A program made the position numbers and the translations under genes. The notes beneath the pieces are model-generated. The model did not search any database. It saw only the letters and a list, made by a program, of their open reading frames with translations, and was not told the DNA's origin. 63,332 bases of DNA from Enterospora canceri (Eukaryota; Microsporidia; Enterocytozoonidae), in contig LWDP01000034.1 in assembly GCA_002087915.1 (NCBI GenBank), positions 1 through 63,332 of the forward strand. Direction: 5' to 3'. Numbering within the stretch: position 1 is the stretch's first letter; each line of letters begins with the position of its first letter. Below, one piece after another: positions 30,919 to 40,205 of the stretch.

Positions 30919-31599
30919 TTAGTATTTCTTGTCGTAATTGTTTCTACTGTAATCATTTCTATTTCCTGAAGCACTTCTAGAATAGTTAGATCTGTTGTAG
31001 TCACCCTTATTGCTATTGTAGTCACCTCTATTACTGTTGTAGTCACCTCTATTACTGTTGTAGTCACCTCTGCTACCATTGTAGTCACCTCTATTGCCAT
31101 ACTCATTCCTATTGCCATAATCACTTCGTTTACCTTGATCGTGTCTGTAGTTGTCATTCTGTACGTGATTATAACTGTTCTTGTGACCGTAATCATATCT
31201 CTCATTCTTACTGTGATTCTGCTTATAGCTCCCGTATCTCTCATTTCTGTTATAATTGGTATCATCTCTTCGACCATGGTCATTCTGCCTTGTTGTCTCC
31301 TCTCTTCTTTCTAAACCAGCGTATTTGTCTGCAAATGCTCTACGATCCTTCTGCATCTCGCAGTACTTCTGCCACGTGCTCTCTGTGAAGCCGTAGTTGA
31401 AGTAGTCCGTGATATCCGCCCCTGGTTTGAGCCATGGCTTCTCATTCATTTGGTCGATGTCCACGTCAAACGCATTGGTGTCCTGCATCTGCTCAATCTG
31501 CAGCTCTCCTTCCTGCGCCTTGTCTAAAACAAGCTGTACGTCCGTGGAGTCGCTCGTTGAGGAGTCTCCAACCAGAAAATCATCCGCCTTCTGCTTCAT
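30919..31599 (-). CDS. FIP1: Pre-mRNA polyadenylation factor Fip1
   Basis: Fip1 tethers poly(A) polymerase to the cleavage and polyadenylation complex and binds the zinc-finger subunit Yth1, which is encoded at 57785. The Fip1 core is clear at about residues 53-85: [18 protein letters not shown] followed by [12 protein letters not shown] (yeast KPWRKPGADLSDYFNYGF, then NEETW). The N-terminal part is acidic and the C-terminal half is Arg/Asp/Tyr/Asn-rich with GDYNSNR repeats, probably disordered and RNA-binding. I chose ATG 31599 because CCCC lies 2 nt before it; upstream in-frame codons (to 31653) have no such signal. About 226 residues. Confidence 0.9.
   Translation of the reverse strand: MKQKADDFLVGDSSTSDSTDVQLVLDKAQEGELQIEQMQDTNAFDVDIDQMNEKPWLKPGADITDYFNYGFTESTWQKYCEMQKDRRAFADKYAGLERREETTRQNDHGRRDDTNYNRNERYGSYKQNHSKNERYDYGHKNSYNHVQNDNYRHDQGKRSDYGNRNEYGNRGDYNGSRGDYNSNRGDYNSNRGDYNSNKGDYNRSNYSRSASGNRNDYSRNNYDKKY
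30990..31095 (-). repeat. 21-bp tandem repeat coding for GDYNSNR units
   Basis: About five near-identical 21-bp units (GTAGTCACCTCTATTACTGTT as written on the plus strand) lie in the FIP1 C-terminal region. In-frame expansion, with the last unit diverging. Confidence 0.85.
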
Positions 31600-31682
31600 C
31601 TGGGGCTCAAAATACGCAATTAAGCTTAAATGAACGAGACAAACAAATTCCAATTCTCTTCAAAATTTACTAATTTTAAACA

Positions 31683-32303
31683 TCAGAACGTGTTATTTGC
31701 CTCGTCGTAGCAGTCGTTCTTCAGGTTGTGATGCGTGTAGCTCCGCGTTATTCGCCTCTTCCGATTGATCTTACGCACAATCTCCTTGTCCTCAACAATC
31801 GACCAGAATCCGCCCTTTCCTCGTTGATTCGACTGGCGTGGATTCTTCTTGAATGCCGCATTCAGAGACAGGTTGTGTCTGATTGAGTTCTTCCAGATTG
31901 CATTGGCCCTCTTGAAGTACGGATACTCCTCCTCAATCCAGGTGTAGATCTCATTCAGGGTCATCATGTTGTTTTCTGATGAATTCAATGCCCGTAGTAT
32001 CATGTAGGCGTAGGAGTCATCTGGCTTGTCTGTCTCCTCAGTCTGGCCCCTGTAGTGGGATGGCTCTCCTGGCGTGTAGTAGCCTGTGCTGTACTGTGGC
32101 TGAGTAATGGGCTCATATGGGGTCATAAAAGTGTCAAACACTGGATTGACATATTCCTTTCGTTCTTCCTTGTCCATCAGTATCTGGCACAGTTCCATGT
32201 AGTTGTCCACGGATGGAATCTTAAATATCTCGTCAAACTGCTCATTCCTGATGCTGTTCTTTTTGTTTTCAGGTTCGTTGACGTGTTCGCAATCAAAAAA
32301 CAT
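31683..32303 (-). CDS. Forkhead-domain transcription factor
   Basis: A winged-helix forkhead domain occupies about residues 95-170: KPDDSYAYMILRAL (family KPPYSYxxLI), then TLNEIYTWIEEEYPYF, then WKNSIRHNLSLNAAF (helix 3, the DNA-recognition helix with the invariant NSIRHNLSLN) and KGGFWSIV (family GxxWxL). The N-terminus is acidic and probably an activation or regulatory region, the C-terminus basic (RKINRKRRITRSYTHH), likely a nuclear signal. CCCC lies 2 nt before ATG. At 206 residues it is a small forkhead protein; targets are unknown. Confidence 0.92.
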   Translation of the reverse strand: MFFDCEHVNEPENKKNSIRNEQFDEIFKIPSVDNYMELCQILMDKEERKEYVNPVFDTFMTPYEPITQPQYSTGYYTPGEPSHYRGQTEETDKPDDSYAYMILRALNSSENNMMTLNEIYTWIEEEYPYFKRANAIWKNSIRHNLSLNAAFKKNPRQSNQRGKGGFWSIVEDKEIVRKINRKRRITRSYTHHNLKNDCYDEANNTF

Positions 32304-32446
32304 TAGGGGTAAAATGTTTTAATATGCATAAACCATGCAAACTCACAAAATAATGAATGAAACAGGCTGACTACAGGAGAACCCAATTACCCATTTCCGC
32401 GCCTGATTCCAATCACCTGAAAATATCAGTTTTATAGACCCCTTGT

Positions 32447-34597
32447 TTATTTCGTAATTCTCTCAATGACCTTGTTCTTCTCGTTGTAGTAGATTTCTTC
32501 CTCATTTGCTAGTTCCATAATGGCCTCCTGTAGAATCTGATCATCAAGTCCCTTCAACTCCTCTTGAATCCTCTCCACCAGAATGTTCTTCTTTTTGCTT
32601 CTTTTTATCACGCCCAGAATCTCCTTCTTCAAATCCTCAATCAGCTTCGTCTTTGATTTGGAGTGGCCTGATATCACCATATCCATGTCGATCTTACCAG
32701 TTCGTGGATCCAATGCATAGAGAAGCAGACTCTCTTTAATGAGACGCACTGCTTCAATCACGTCCTGCTTTTCAACAGATCTGCTGAATCTCATTCTGGC
32801 ATGGGCTTCACCAAGACGAATGAGACTCTCAAGCTGTCTGGTTGTGGCTGTGATGGAGTTGCCGTTATCCAACTGCCTCAAATCAACATACGCCTCAGAA
32901 ATCAGCTGTTTTGATTCAGCTGTGAGACGTGGATTGATTTTCTTGGCTTCCTTAATGTACGCCTTAAGAAGTCCAATACTGATTGGTGCTGGTTTCTGAT
33001 CGCAGCAAAACAAGTCGACGATGTGTTCAGCAACGCGTCTGTCGTGCTCCTCGTCTGCCTTGTCAATCAGCAGAGCAATGACGTCGAATCTGCTGAGAAG
33101 CGTTGGTGGCAGATTCAGGTTTTCAACTATTGATTTCTTTGGATTGTATTTTGATTCAATTGGATTACACGATGCCAGAATGGAACAACGTGCATTCAGA
33201 GTGGTGATGATGCCAGCCTTGGCAATTGAGACAGTCTGCTGCTCCATCACTTCGTGAAGGACACTCTTAGTCGTATCACTCATTTTGTCAAATTCATCAA
33301 TGCAACAGACACCATTGTCACTCAAAACAAGTGCGCCTGATTCCAGGATGAATTGGCCCGAATCACCGTCTCTTGCAACTGAAGCAGTCAGTCCGACAGC
33401 AGATGAGCCACGACCTGACGTGTAGATGCCTCTGTCTGAGATTCTGTTTACGAATGAGAGCAGCTGCGACTTGGAGATTCCTGGATCACCAGCCAGAAGG
33501 ATGTTGATGTCTCCTCTGTGATTGCTGTTCTGTGTTTGCTTTGCTACGCCTCCAAACAGCTGCAACAGCACCGCTTTCTTGACATTTTCGAGTCCAAAAA
33601 TGGAAGGAGCAAACGAGGCTGTCAGAAGGTCGTAGATGTTCTCCTGCCTTGATAGCTCACCAACCTGCTCCAGAAACTCCTCATCTGGCCTCCTTTGCTC
33701 CTGTACGTGTTCCACGTTCAGCAGGTCCAGAAACACCCTAAAAGTGCTCTTTACTTTACGCATAAGTGGATTAAGCTTAACTGGGACAGCTTTCAAAACG
33801 CCAATTGCAACAATTTTGTCGCCTGGAACAAGTTTGTCGACGAGGTCGTTCTTGACGACGACTGTGATCGTCATTGGCGCCGTTCCTTCTGGAATCTTCT
33901 CAGGCAGCTCCTGTAGTCGAACAATCTGCTTATCCGTGTATTCTCCATCCAAATGCCTCATTTCAAATGAGAATCTGCTTCCACAGTCACATGAAATTGG
34001 CTCATTCACAAGGCCTTTGACTGAATCAACATTAAGCGTAATTCCACAGCTTATGCATTTGTAGCAGGCTTTCTTGATTTCTGGTATGATTCCACTCGAC
34101 CTGTTTACCATTCCAACAACACGAACGATTCTATCGATGTCTTCTGGATTCAGGTTTCGTATCACGACGTCTCCTCCAATCCCAACTGGCCTCAGTTTGA
34201 TCTGTGGCTGTTCGTCTGGCTTCCTTTCTCCATACAACTCCACCAGCGTATTCTCCAGTATCGGAATCACCTCTGTTGGATAGTTCAACAGCTGCTCCTT
34301 CAGTTTCTCATAATTTTCATCCAACTCGTTACAGTCCAATTCCATCACAAACTCCTTCGTTAACTCCATTTCTTCTAGTTGATTTATGCATCTTTGATTA
34401 CTTCGAATGAATTCCTTAAACTGTTCTGCTGTTTCCTGGATGTTGATTGTCGTGCCCCAAATCACTTTGACTCTCTCTGAATCTCCCTGTGTGTTGTACG
34501 GAGTGGATGTATCCAGATGTGATGGTGTCATGGTGAGTTGTAAATCCTGGCTTGCTTCGTCAAACGTGAATGCCTCTGAATTAGGATAATCTGTCAT
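32447..34597 (-). CDS. MCM4: DNA replication licensing factor MCM4
   Basis: MCM4 is one of the six ATPase subunits of the MCM2-7 replicative helicase in the nucleus. N-terminal VIWGTTINIQETAEQF matches the MCM4-specific VIWGTDVNV region. A zinc-binding set (CYKCISCG, then CDCGSRF) lies near residues 180-210. The AAA core has Walker A GDPGISKSQLL, then IYTSGRGSSAVGLTASV (MCM4-like), Walker B CCIDEFDKM, and the arginine finger LLSRFDVI. At 716 residues it is shorter than yeast MCM4, mainly at the N-terminus, where the regulatory tail is nearly gone. CCC lies 3 nt before ATG. The GINS subunit PSF3 is also in this window. Confidence 0.93.
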   Translation of the reverse strand: MTDYPNSEAFTFDEASQDLQLTMTPSHLDTSTPYNTQGDSERVKVIWGTTINIQETAEQFKEFIRSNQRCINQLEEMELTKEFVMELDCNELDENYEKLKEQLLNYPTEVIPILENTLVELYGERKPDEQPQIKLRPVGIGGDVVIRNLNPEDIDRIVRVVGMVNRSSGIIPEIKKACYKCISCGITLNVDSVKGLVNEPISCDCGSRFSFEMRHLDGEYTDKQIVRLQELPEKIPEGTAPMTITVVVKNDLVDKLVPGDKIVAIGVLKAVPVKLNPLMRKVKSTFRVFLDLLNVEHVQEQRRPDEEFLEQVGELSRQENIYDLLTASFAPSIFGLENVKKAVLLQLFGGVAKQTQNSNHRGDINILLAGDPGISKSQLLSFVNRISDRGIYTSGRGSSAVGLTASVARDGDSGQFILESGALVLSDNGVCCIDEFDKMSDTTKSVLHEVMEQQTVSIAKAGIITTLNARCSILASCNPIESKYNPKKSIVENLNLPPTLLSRFDVIALLIDKADEEHDRRVAEHIVDLFCCDQKPAPISIGLLKAYIKEAKKINPRLTAESKQLISEAYVDLRQLDNGNSITATTRQLESLIRLGEAHARMRFSRSVEKQDVIEAVRLIKESLLLYALDPRTGKIDMDMVISGHSKSKTKLIEDLKKEILGVIKRSKKKNILVERIQEELKGLDDQILQEAIMELANEEEIYYNEKNKVIERITK

Positions 34598-34642
34598 TTA
34601 GGGCTGAATAAAAATGTAAAAGTTTCCTACTGCTTTACCTCA

Positions 34643-35440
34643 CTAAAATGTCTGGTGTGACTCCTCTGCCACGTCCTTGAAGACGACTTCACCATCGTAA
34701 TCCACTCCAATCTGCTTCTTTCCGTCTCTAATCTCCCTGTAGATCACCGATACAAAGTCCCAATTCACCACTTTGAAGAAGTCGTAGACGTACGCCTTTC
34801 TCTGTGACTTATGCTTCAGGTAGTAGGCATGCTTCCACACATCCATGCATAGCAGTGGCTTATACGCCTTAGAATACATCATTGGACTCTCCTGGTTCTT
34901 GGTCATCACCAAAACCAGTGTTGGTTCAATCTTCTTAGTTACGTCAACAACTGCCCCTGTAATTGTTCCTGTTTCATAGCCGTATTCAGCAGAGACCTCC
35001 TCATCAACGAGACAGAGCCAAATCCAGCCAGATCCAACCACACTCAACGCCTTTGTTGCAAAGAGATCAATCAAATTGGAGAGTGTCTTGTACTGCTTCT
35101 CAATCATTTTCAACAGTGATGGATCAATCAGTTCTTCAGCCTTCTTCTTGCTTGGTGGAAGCATCATCTTGAAGTAGAGACTGTGGTTGTAGTGGCCACC
35201 ACACATCAGCAGCAACAACTTGTAGTCTGCCTGATTAAACTGTGCCTTGAGTTTTGTGATTTCTTCAATCACCTCATGGAGGTCTTTTCCCTGGTTCACT
35301 TTCTCAAGGATGGTGTTTGTTCCTGCAACGTAACCAGCGTGATGCTTCAGGTGATGTGTTTCCATGGTCTCCGTATCGATGTACGGTTCCAATGCGTTGT
35401 ACTTGTAGATGAGTTCAGCAAGTTTGTATGGCTTGGACAT
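34643..35440 (-). CDS. SOD: Mn/Fe superoxide dismutase
   Basis: Converts superoxide to hydrogen peroxide and oxygen. The four metal ligands are in the expected contexts: His in METHHLKHHAGYV, His in GGHYNHSLYF, and Asp and His in CMDVWKHAYYL. SGWIWLCL matches the family SGWxWL. The 265 residues exceed the usual 200-220, with an insertion between SGWIWL and the Asp ligand and a longer tail. No mitochondrial presequence, in keeping with a cytosolic enzyme in an organism with mitosomes. I chose ATG 35440, where CCCC lies 1 nt upstream; the frame extends to 35530 without a signal. The metal cannot be decided from sequence alone. Confidence 0.93.
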   Translation of the reverse strand: MSKPYKLAELIYKYNALEPYIDTETMETHHLKHHAGYVAGTNTILEKVNQGKDLHEVIEEITKLKAQFNQADYKLLLLMCGGHYNHSLYFKMMLPPSKKKAEELIDPSLLKMIEKQYKTLSNLIDLFATKALSVVGSGWIWLCLVDEEVSAEYGYETGTITGAVVDVTKKIEPTLVLVMTKNQESPMMYSKAYKPLLCMDVWKHAYYLKHKSQRKAYVYDFFKVVNWDFVSVIYREIRDGKKQIGVDYDGEVVFKDVAEESHQTF

Positions 35441-35589
35441 TGGGGTGAAAAGAATCAGGTAAATCAACGATTTGTGTAATAAATATATTATTGAGTCAAA
35501 TCTGAATATTGGAGTATTAAACTGAATCATATTCCTGTACTAAACAATATATCTTCACTAAACACTCCTATGAATTTATTGATGATATA

Positions 35590-36123
35590 TTATTCAGTAG
35601 TCAATTTTTCAACAAGCTTTTGATGATTCCTGAAGAGGAAGGAGACGTTGTACGTGAAACCCATCGAGTGGCTGAGCTCCTTGAACACAGCGTGCCCGTC
35701 TTGCATGTCTGGCACCTCCTCAAGCCAGATTCCCAGTTTATTGAACGTTTTTCTTGCATCAACTCTTATGCCATTGACCTTCACATTCCTGAATTTGTTA
35801 GTCAGAAAATAGAAAAGCAGATTCTCAAAGATATAAGTCGATTTCCTGTCATTCTTCACGCTCAGAATGTATGAACAGCCGTTGATGTTGCTTTTGTCCT
35901 CCCACTGCGGCTCCACCCCATTCCTAAACACGTTCAGACAGTATTTCTCTGTCTTGTTTTCTTCAATTACCAAATCAAACTGCTTTAGTCTCGCCATAAA
36001 CCACTTCATCTCCTCTGCGGTGCTGATCGTACACACCTTTTCGAAACTGTTTTCGTAGGCGCAGCTTGTTGGATCGATCTTCAGATTTGCAGCAGTAACG
36101 ACAAACTCATCTTCCAACTTCAT
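35590..36123 (-). CDS. Translation initiation factor eIF4E-like cap-binding protein
   Basis: Cap-binding fold of 177 residues. FRNGVEPQWEDKSNINGCS matches the eIF4E core (FKDGIEPMWEDEKNKRGGR), giving the second cap-stacking Trp and the Glu that contacts the guanine. KLGIWLEE matches the later Trp near the 7-methyl group. At the place of the first cap-stacking Trp (human W56), an ungapped alignment from the TAEEMKW segment puts Tyr (CAYENSF), as in the eIF4E-homologous repressor 4EHP. So it may be an ordinary factor with a substitution or a 4EHP-like form. CCCC lies 5 nt before ATG. Confidence 0.85.
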   Translation of the reverse strand: MKLEDEFVVTAANLKIDPTSCAYENSFEKVCTISTAEEMKWFMARLKQFDLVIEENKTEKYCLNVFRNGVEPQWEDKSNINGCSYILSVKNDRKSTYIFENLLFYFLTNKFRNVKVNGIRVDARKTFNKLGIWLEEVPDMQDGHAVFKELSHSMGFTYNVSFLFRNHQKLVEKLTTE

Positions 36124-36308
36124 TTTATGGGGTAAAAGTTTTGAATTGAAACAATAAAACTGATTTGGTGATAATAATCACAGGCAGGTGTCTAGTACTC
36201 ATTAGGCAGTGAAAATGGTATTAAATATCTCTATATCCAGTAATTTGAAAAATGTGATTGATTTATTGAATAGTCTTCCTTAAGTAATATTATTTGTTTT
36301 GCAACTGT

Positions 36309-36998
36309 ATGTTGCTATTTGTTATCATTGGAATTGCTTTGGCTCATTTAAGAAGAGATGAGCCAAGAGGAAACCCACTGTACTTCAGGAATACGGTCAA
36401 AAAGAGTATTTCATGTACCAGGTGTGTTCCAAAGATATGCAATTTGGACACGAATAACTTGGATACAATAGTATTGGACTTGGATCACACTCTTGTACAC
36501 AGTGTGAGACATAGAGACATGATGGATGCATGCGAGTGCCCTAAAGTGCAGAATATACAGGTAACTGATACTCGTATCATTTTTATTAGACCAATGGCAG
36601 TAGCATTTCTAAAGGAATTGAGGAGATTGAACCTGAATATCATTCTATTCACTCTGGGAAGTGATGAATACGTGAGTCAAGTACTGGATAGTGCAAATAT
36701 AAGAGATTTCTTCAGCAGAATTTACACCAGAAGACAGGCATTCAGGTTCAATACACAATATTGTATAAAATGCATCAAAGACTGTGATATTTTGGGGGAT
36801 ATCGGGGATTACCTGATTGTAGATGACAATTTGGCGTATTTTGGTAACCAAAATGAGTCTGTAATGAAGATGAAGAGATTCAGCATGTACAATACAGAAG
36901 ATTGCGACCTAATGGCTGCATTGGCCGTCATAAATGACATCAAAAGTGGCAAAATATCCAAAAGAGAGGGACTGAGACTGTTCAATGGTAGAAACTAA
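36309..36998 (+). CDS. NIF/FCP1-family phosphatase with N-terminal hydrophobic segment
   Basis: A Mg-dependent Ser/Thr phosphatase of the FCP1/SCP (NLI-interacting factor) family. The signature VLDLDHTLVHS (DxDxT) lies at about residue 55, and IILFTLGSDEYVSQVLD and LIVDDN follow as expected for the later HAD motifs. The N-terminus MLLFVIIGIALAHL is hydrophobic and may anchor the protein in the ER or nuclear membrane, as in the Nem1/Dullard lipin phosphatases, or it may be secreted. No BRCT domain, so it is not FCP1 itself. Start ATG 36309 is the first ATG in frame; no CCC upstream. Its stop abuts the GlnRS stop with zero spacing. Confidence 0.82.
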   Translation: MLLFVIIGIALAHLRRDEPRGNPLYFRNTVKKSISCTRCVPKICNLDTNNLDTIVLDLDHTLVHSVRHRDMMDACECPKVQNIQVTDTRIIFIRPMAVAFLKELRRLNLNIILFTLGSDEYVSQVLDSANIRDFFSRIYTRRQAFRFNTQYCIKCIKDCDILGDIGDYLIVDDNLAYFGNQNESVMKMKRFSMYNTEDCDLMAALAVINDIKSGKISKREGLRLFNGRN

Positions 36999-39074
36999 TC
37001 AATGACTTTTATTCAACTCCAAAGTCAGATTTAGAACAATCTTTGTCTCCTTTGGTTTCATGACACTGTCTGGATCGACACAGAAGTAGCCGATTCTGAT
37101 GAACTGGAACTTGTCTTCGACGTGCGACTTCATCACGGAGTTATCGACGAATCCGTCTACCACTCGCAGTGATCCATCCAAATCGGCATCCTTCATAAAT
37201 CCAGCATCAATTGGATTAAATGACTTGAATAGTGGTCCATACATTCTGAGTTCAACCTTGTTGCTCAAATCAGGTAACCACTGCACAAACTTCTTTGGCT
37301 TCAATTCCTCAATTGGAAGCAACTCGCACCTGATTCCGTCTGACTCCTTTCCCGTGTACTTCAACACGCCCAAATTGACCAGGCCCATTGGATTTGTGGG
37401 CGTGAGCCTGTGAAAGTCCTCGTCTTCCGACTCCTTGAAGTCGTCTCTGCTGATGTAAACCACCTTGTTTACGTCGTACTCCTCTCCTGCTATTGTTCCC
37501 TTCACTCTTTTATTAATGTGCACCTTCAATGGATCAATTAGACAAAATGCCCTTGGAGCAGTTGCAAAGAGCTTCCTGGCCACGAAGCTCTCGAGAATCT
37601 TCACATCGACGATCGTCTCTGAGAACGTGATTCCAACAGACTGAGTGAACTCGTTGATGGCTGCTGCTGGAAATCCCCTTCTTCTCATTCCCTTGATCGT
37701 AAACAGCCTTGGATCATCCCATCCAACCCCTTGTTCCACAATTTTAGACAGTTTCCTTTTGCTTAGCACCGTATTGGACACGTTGAGTCTGCTGAACTCC
37801 CATTGCACTGGTTCGTACATCTCCAACTCCTGTAGAAGCCAATGGTACGGCTCCTGTCTCGTATAGAACTCACGAGAGCAGAATGAGTGTGTTACGTCTT
37901 CAAGTGAGTCACAGACACACAACGCAAACTCATAGGACGGATAGACGATGTAGTTTCTCTTCTTTCTGTCGTGTACCATGTCTATGATTCGTGCTCCTAT
38001 CAAATCCAGCATTAGCGGATTCTTTGAATCGAGTGGCATTTTGAACCTGAACACGGCCTCGCCGTCTCTGAACTGGCCCCTGAGCATCTTCTCGAAATTC
38101 ATCGCATTCTCCTCAATGGAGCAGTTTCGGTACGGGCTCAGAATCGTTGGATCCGCGTTCCCTGCGTCTCTCTCAGCCTGGTAGTTCTGTCTTCTGGTTC
38201 TGATGTCATCCACTGTGCAGAAACAGACGTAGCCCCTGTCTTTCTGAATGAGCTTACGACACATGTCGAACATCGCCTCAAAGTGGTCGCTAGACGCAGT
38301 GATCTTGTACGGTTTGAATCCAAGCCACTTCACGTCCTCGATGATTCCGTCGTACAGCTCATCTGCCTCGTTCTTCGGATTCGTGTCGTCAAATCTCAGG
38401 TACGTTATTCCATCGTACTTATTGGCGTACTCAAATGACAAGTTGAGTGCCTTAGCGTGGCCAATGTGCAGGCATCCATTTGGTTCTGGTGGGAATCTCG
38501 TAACCACCTTTCCTTCTGTTCTCTTCAAGTGCGCCTTCATTATCTCTTCATTCGCCTGCTTATTTTCCCCAGCCTGGTGCAACGTGGCCACCAGTCCCTC
38601 GTCCAGCCAGCTCTTTTCGTACTTTCTAAGTGGCAAGTCAGTGCCATACTCCTTGATTTCGTCCAGGAAGATTCTTGTATCAAATCTGGGATACTTCTTC
38701 TTCAATTCCCTCTTTATGTCCACTTTTGACATCTCCTTCTCCTTCAGTCGTCTTATGAAGCTTCTTATCTCATTCTCATCGTAAGTGTGTCCCTTGCACC
38801 ACTCAATGATCTCTTCCTTCGTCTTATTCTTCAACTCGTAGACACCCTTTAAAAGAGAGTCATTTTTCACTACGCCTGTTTCAATCACATCAGAAATTGT
38901 TTTCAGGTCTGTTCCCTTTGGTGCTGTACAGGCCAATGAGTACTGCATTTTGGTGAATGTGTTGCCAGATGCTATCACTGATTCGATGTTCTTCTTCAAC
39001 GCCGGCTTGCTATCGATTTCTTCGATCTTTTCTTTGCTTATCGAAATGCCCTGTAACTTCTCAGCCAATGTCAT
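36999..39074 (-). CDS. GLN4: Glutaminyl-tRNA synthetase
   Basis: A class I synthetase that charges tRNA-Gln. [19 protein letters not shown] (HIGH motif, about residues 193-211) and [15 protein letters not shown] are typical of the GluRS/GlnRS group. [11 protein letters not shown] (KMSKS-like) with the VxSKRKL form indicates GlnRS, as does the eukaryotic two-domain layout: an N-terminal helical part of about 180 residues and a C-terminal beta-barrel anticodon-binding region. At 691 residues it is near full length. CCCC directly precedes ATG. A tRNA-Gln(CUG) gene lies 188 bp upstream in the divergent direction. Confidence 0.93.
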   Translation of the reverse strand: MTLAEKLQGISISKEKIEEIDSKPALKKNIESVIASGNTFTKMQYSLACTAPKGTDLKTISDVIETGVVKNDSLLKGVYELKNKTKEEIIEWCKGHTYDENEIRSFIRRLKEKEMSKVDIKRELKKKYPRFDTRIFLDEIKEYGTDLPLRKYEKSWLDEGLVATLHQAGENKQANEEIMKAHLKRTEGKVVTRFPPEPNGCLHIGHAKALNLSFEYANKYDGITYLRFDDTNPKNEADELYDGIIEDVKWLGFKPYKITASSDHFEAMFDMCRKLIQKDRGYVCFCTVDDIRTRRQNYQAERDAGNADPTILSPYRNCSIEENAMNFEKMLRGQFRDGEAVFRFKMPLDSKNPLMLDLIGARIIDMVHDRKKRNYIVYPSYEFALCVCDSLEDVTHSFCSREFYTRQEPYHWLLQELEMYEPVQWEFSRLNVSNTVLSKRKLSKIVEQGVGWDDPRLFTIKGMRRRGFPAAAINEFTQSVGITFSETIVDVKILESFVARKLFATAPRAFCLIDPLKVHINKRVKGTIAGEEYDVNKVVYISRDDFKESEDEDFHRLTPTNPMGLVNLGVLKYTGKESDGIRCELLPIEELKPKKFVQWLPDLSNKVELRMYGPLFKSFNPIDAGFMKDADLDGSLRVVDGFVDNSVMKSHVEDKFQFIRIGYFCVDPDSVMKPKETKIVLNLTLELNKSH

Positions 39075-39262
39075 GGGGTGATAAAATAAATTTTTATTTG
39101 AGTTGGATTAATTAACAAATAGCTGATATTATTGAGATTTACACTGATTTATTGAAATGGATGTCTGTATGTGCAGTATATAAGTAGAACTGGTTGCTAT
39201 AACGTGTTGCACGTGATTACCTGCAATGTTTCAGTACATATTTCCGTGGATATTCCTCTTTA

Positions 39263-39334
39263 GGTTCTATGGTGTAATGGTTAGCATATAGGTCTCTGAA
39301 TCCTGTGATCTGAGTTCAATTCTCAGTAGGACCA
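39263..39334 (+). tRNA. tRNA-Gln (anticodon CUG)
   Basis: A 72-nt sequence folds as a cloverleaf. The acceptor GGTTCTA pairs with TAGGACC (one G-T), with discriminator A. The D arm contains GTGTAATGGTTAGCAT. The anticodon arm has loop CTCTGAA with anticodon CTG and a T-T mismatch at pair 31-39. The T arm is CTGAG-TTCAATT-CTCAG. The overall sequence resembles yeast tRNA-Gln. No intron. The A box (GTGTAATGG) and B box (GAGTTCAATTC) are the internal Pol III promoter. Confidence 0.93.
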
Positions 39335-39336
39335 TA

Positions 39337-39343
39337 TTTTTTT
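39337..39343 (+). terminator. RNA polymerase III terminator of tRNA-Gln
   Basis: A run of seven T on the plus strand, 3 nt after the tRNA end. Confidence 0.8.
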
Positions 39344-39361
39344 GATTTTATTACCCTTATC

Positions 39362-40153
39362 ATGTTACTGATAATGTTGAACTACGCGTTTACAGCCAAA
39401 TCACTTGAGGAGTGTCAAGATGAGAGTCAAGTGGCTGAATCTACCAGAAGAAGGCAACTGCCTGATTCAATTCCAGAGGAAACTGAAATTCAGGTTCAAG
39501 TGGAAGACTGCAGACAGAGACTCATTCAACTGCATGAGGAAGTCAAGCACAGTAATGAACCAGGACCATCAGTCAGAATCAAGAAAGGAATTCGCCTGAA
39601 CAGATTCATTCATGATGGAGGAAACCAAACTTATTTAAAAATCAATAAGGGTAGAAGAAGCATATTGGAATCAACTGATGAAGACCAGTCTAAAAGACAA
39701 GTGCAGTTTGCAGATAGGAGCGATCCGAATCCAAACATGTTTGTGGTGGAGAAAGTAGTGAGACTTGAATCAATTGAGGTGGATAGCTGCCTGAATATAA
39801 GCACTGCCCGTTTAACGCATCTTAAACTCGAGAATCTCAAGTACAAGTGCAAGTCAAACAGAAAACACGAGTTTATTTTTACCACAAAGCTGATTTCCGG
39901 AAATAACGAGAAAGTGGAGGTGACCTTGTCCTACCACCAGAATGAAATTCTTCATATAGCAACCAAATCAGCCATTCTACAAAGAAACAACACCAGGTTC
40001 AAATTAACTGTAATTGGTGATTTCGCTGATGGAAACACGTTGACAATTGAAGTTGTTGACAATAAGACCATTAAGAGGGGCTCTGTATTGACTTATTCAT
40101 TTTCGGATGATAAATTCCATGCAGACACCATTGTACATGATTTAAGAAGTTAA
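39362..40153 (+). CDS. Secreted lineage-specific protein A, shares a C-terminal domain with the next gene
   Basis: Starts with a short hydrophobic leader (MLLIMLNYAFTAKS), probably a signal peptide, with CCC 5 nt before ATG. A charged middle follows (RRRQLPDSIPEETE). The C-terminal ~110 residues look beta-rich, ending RFKLTVIGDFADGNTLTIEV. That segment lines up with HVIKLKGPFKDGDEFLFHL in the next gene, sharing the pattern hydrophobic-x-G-x-F-x-DG. The two are probably tandem paralogs that diverged strongly outside this domain. No known family recognised; spore wall or secreted host-interacting protein are both possible. Confidence 0.65.
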   Translation: MLLIMLNYAFTAKSLEECQDESQVAESTRRRQLPDSIPEETEIQVQVEDCRQRLIQLHEEVKHSNEPGPSVRIKKGIRLNRFIHDGGNQTYLKINKGRRSILESTDEDQSKRQVQFADRSDPNPNMFVVEKVVRLESIEVDSCLNISTARLTHLKLENLKYKCKSNRKHEFIFTTKLISGNNEKVEVTLSYHQNEILHIATKSAILQRNNTRFKLTVIGDFADGNTLTIEVVDNKTIKRGSVLTYSFSDDKFHADTIVHDLRS

Positions 40154-40205
40154 ATTGAATTTTCAATAGTTCACGGAATCAATCACGTTTTTAGTCTACC
40201 CTTGG

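Noticed and set aside
30990..31095. CRISPR-like array in the regularly spaced 21-bp repeat
   Set aside because: Units are contiguous, in frame with FIP1 and without spacers; the organism is a eukaryote.
30792..31283. Minus-strand Thr/Ile/Met-rich frame at the end of FIP1
   Set aside because: A shifted frame of the FIP1 repeat region; the Fip1 core motif lies in the other frame.
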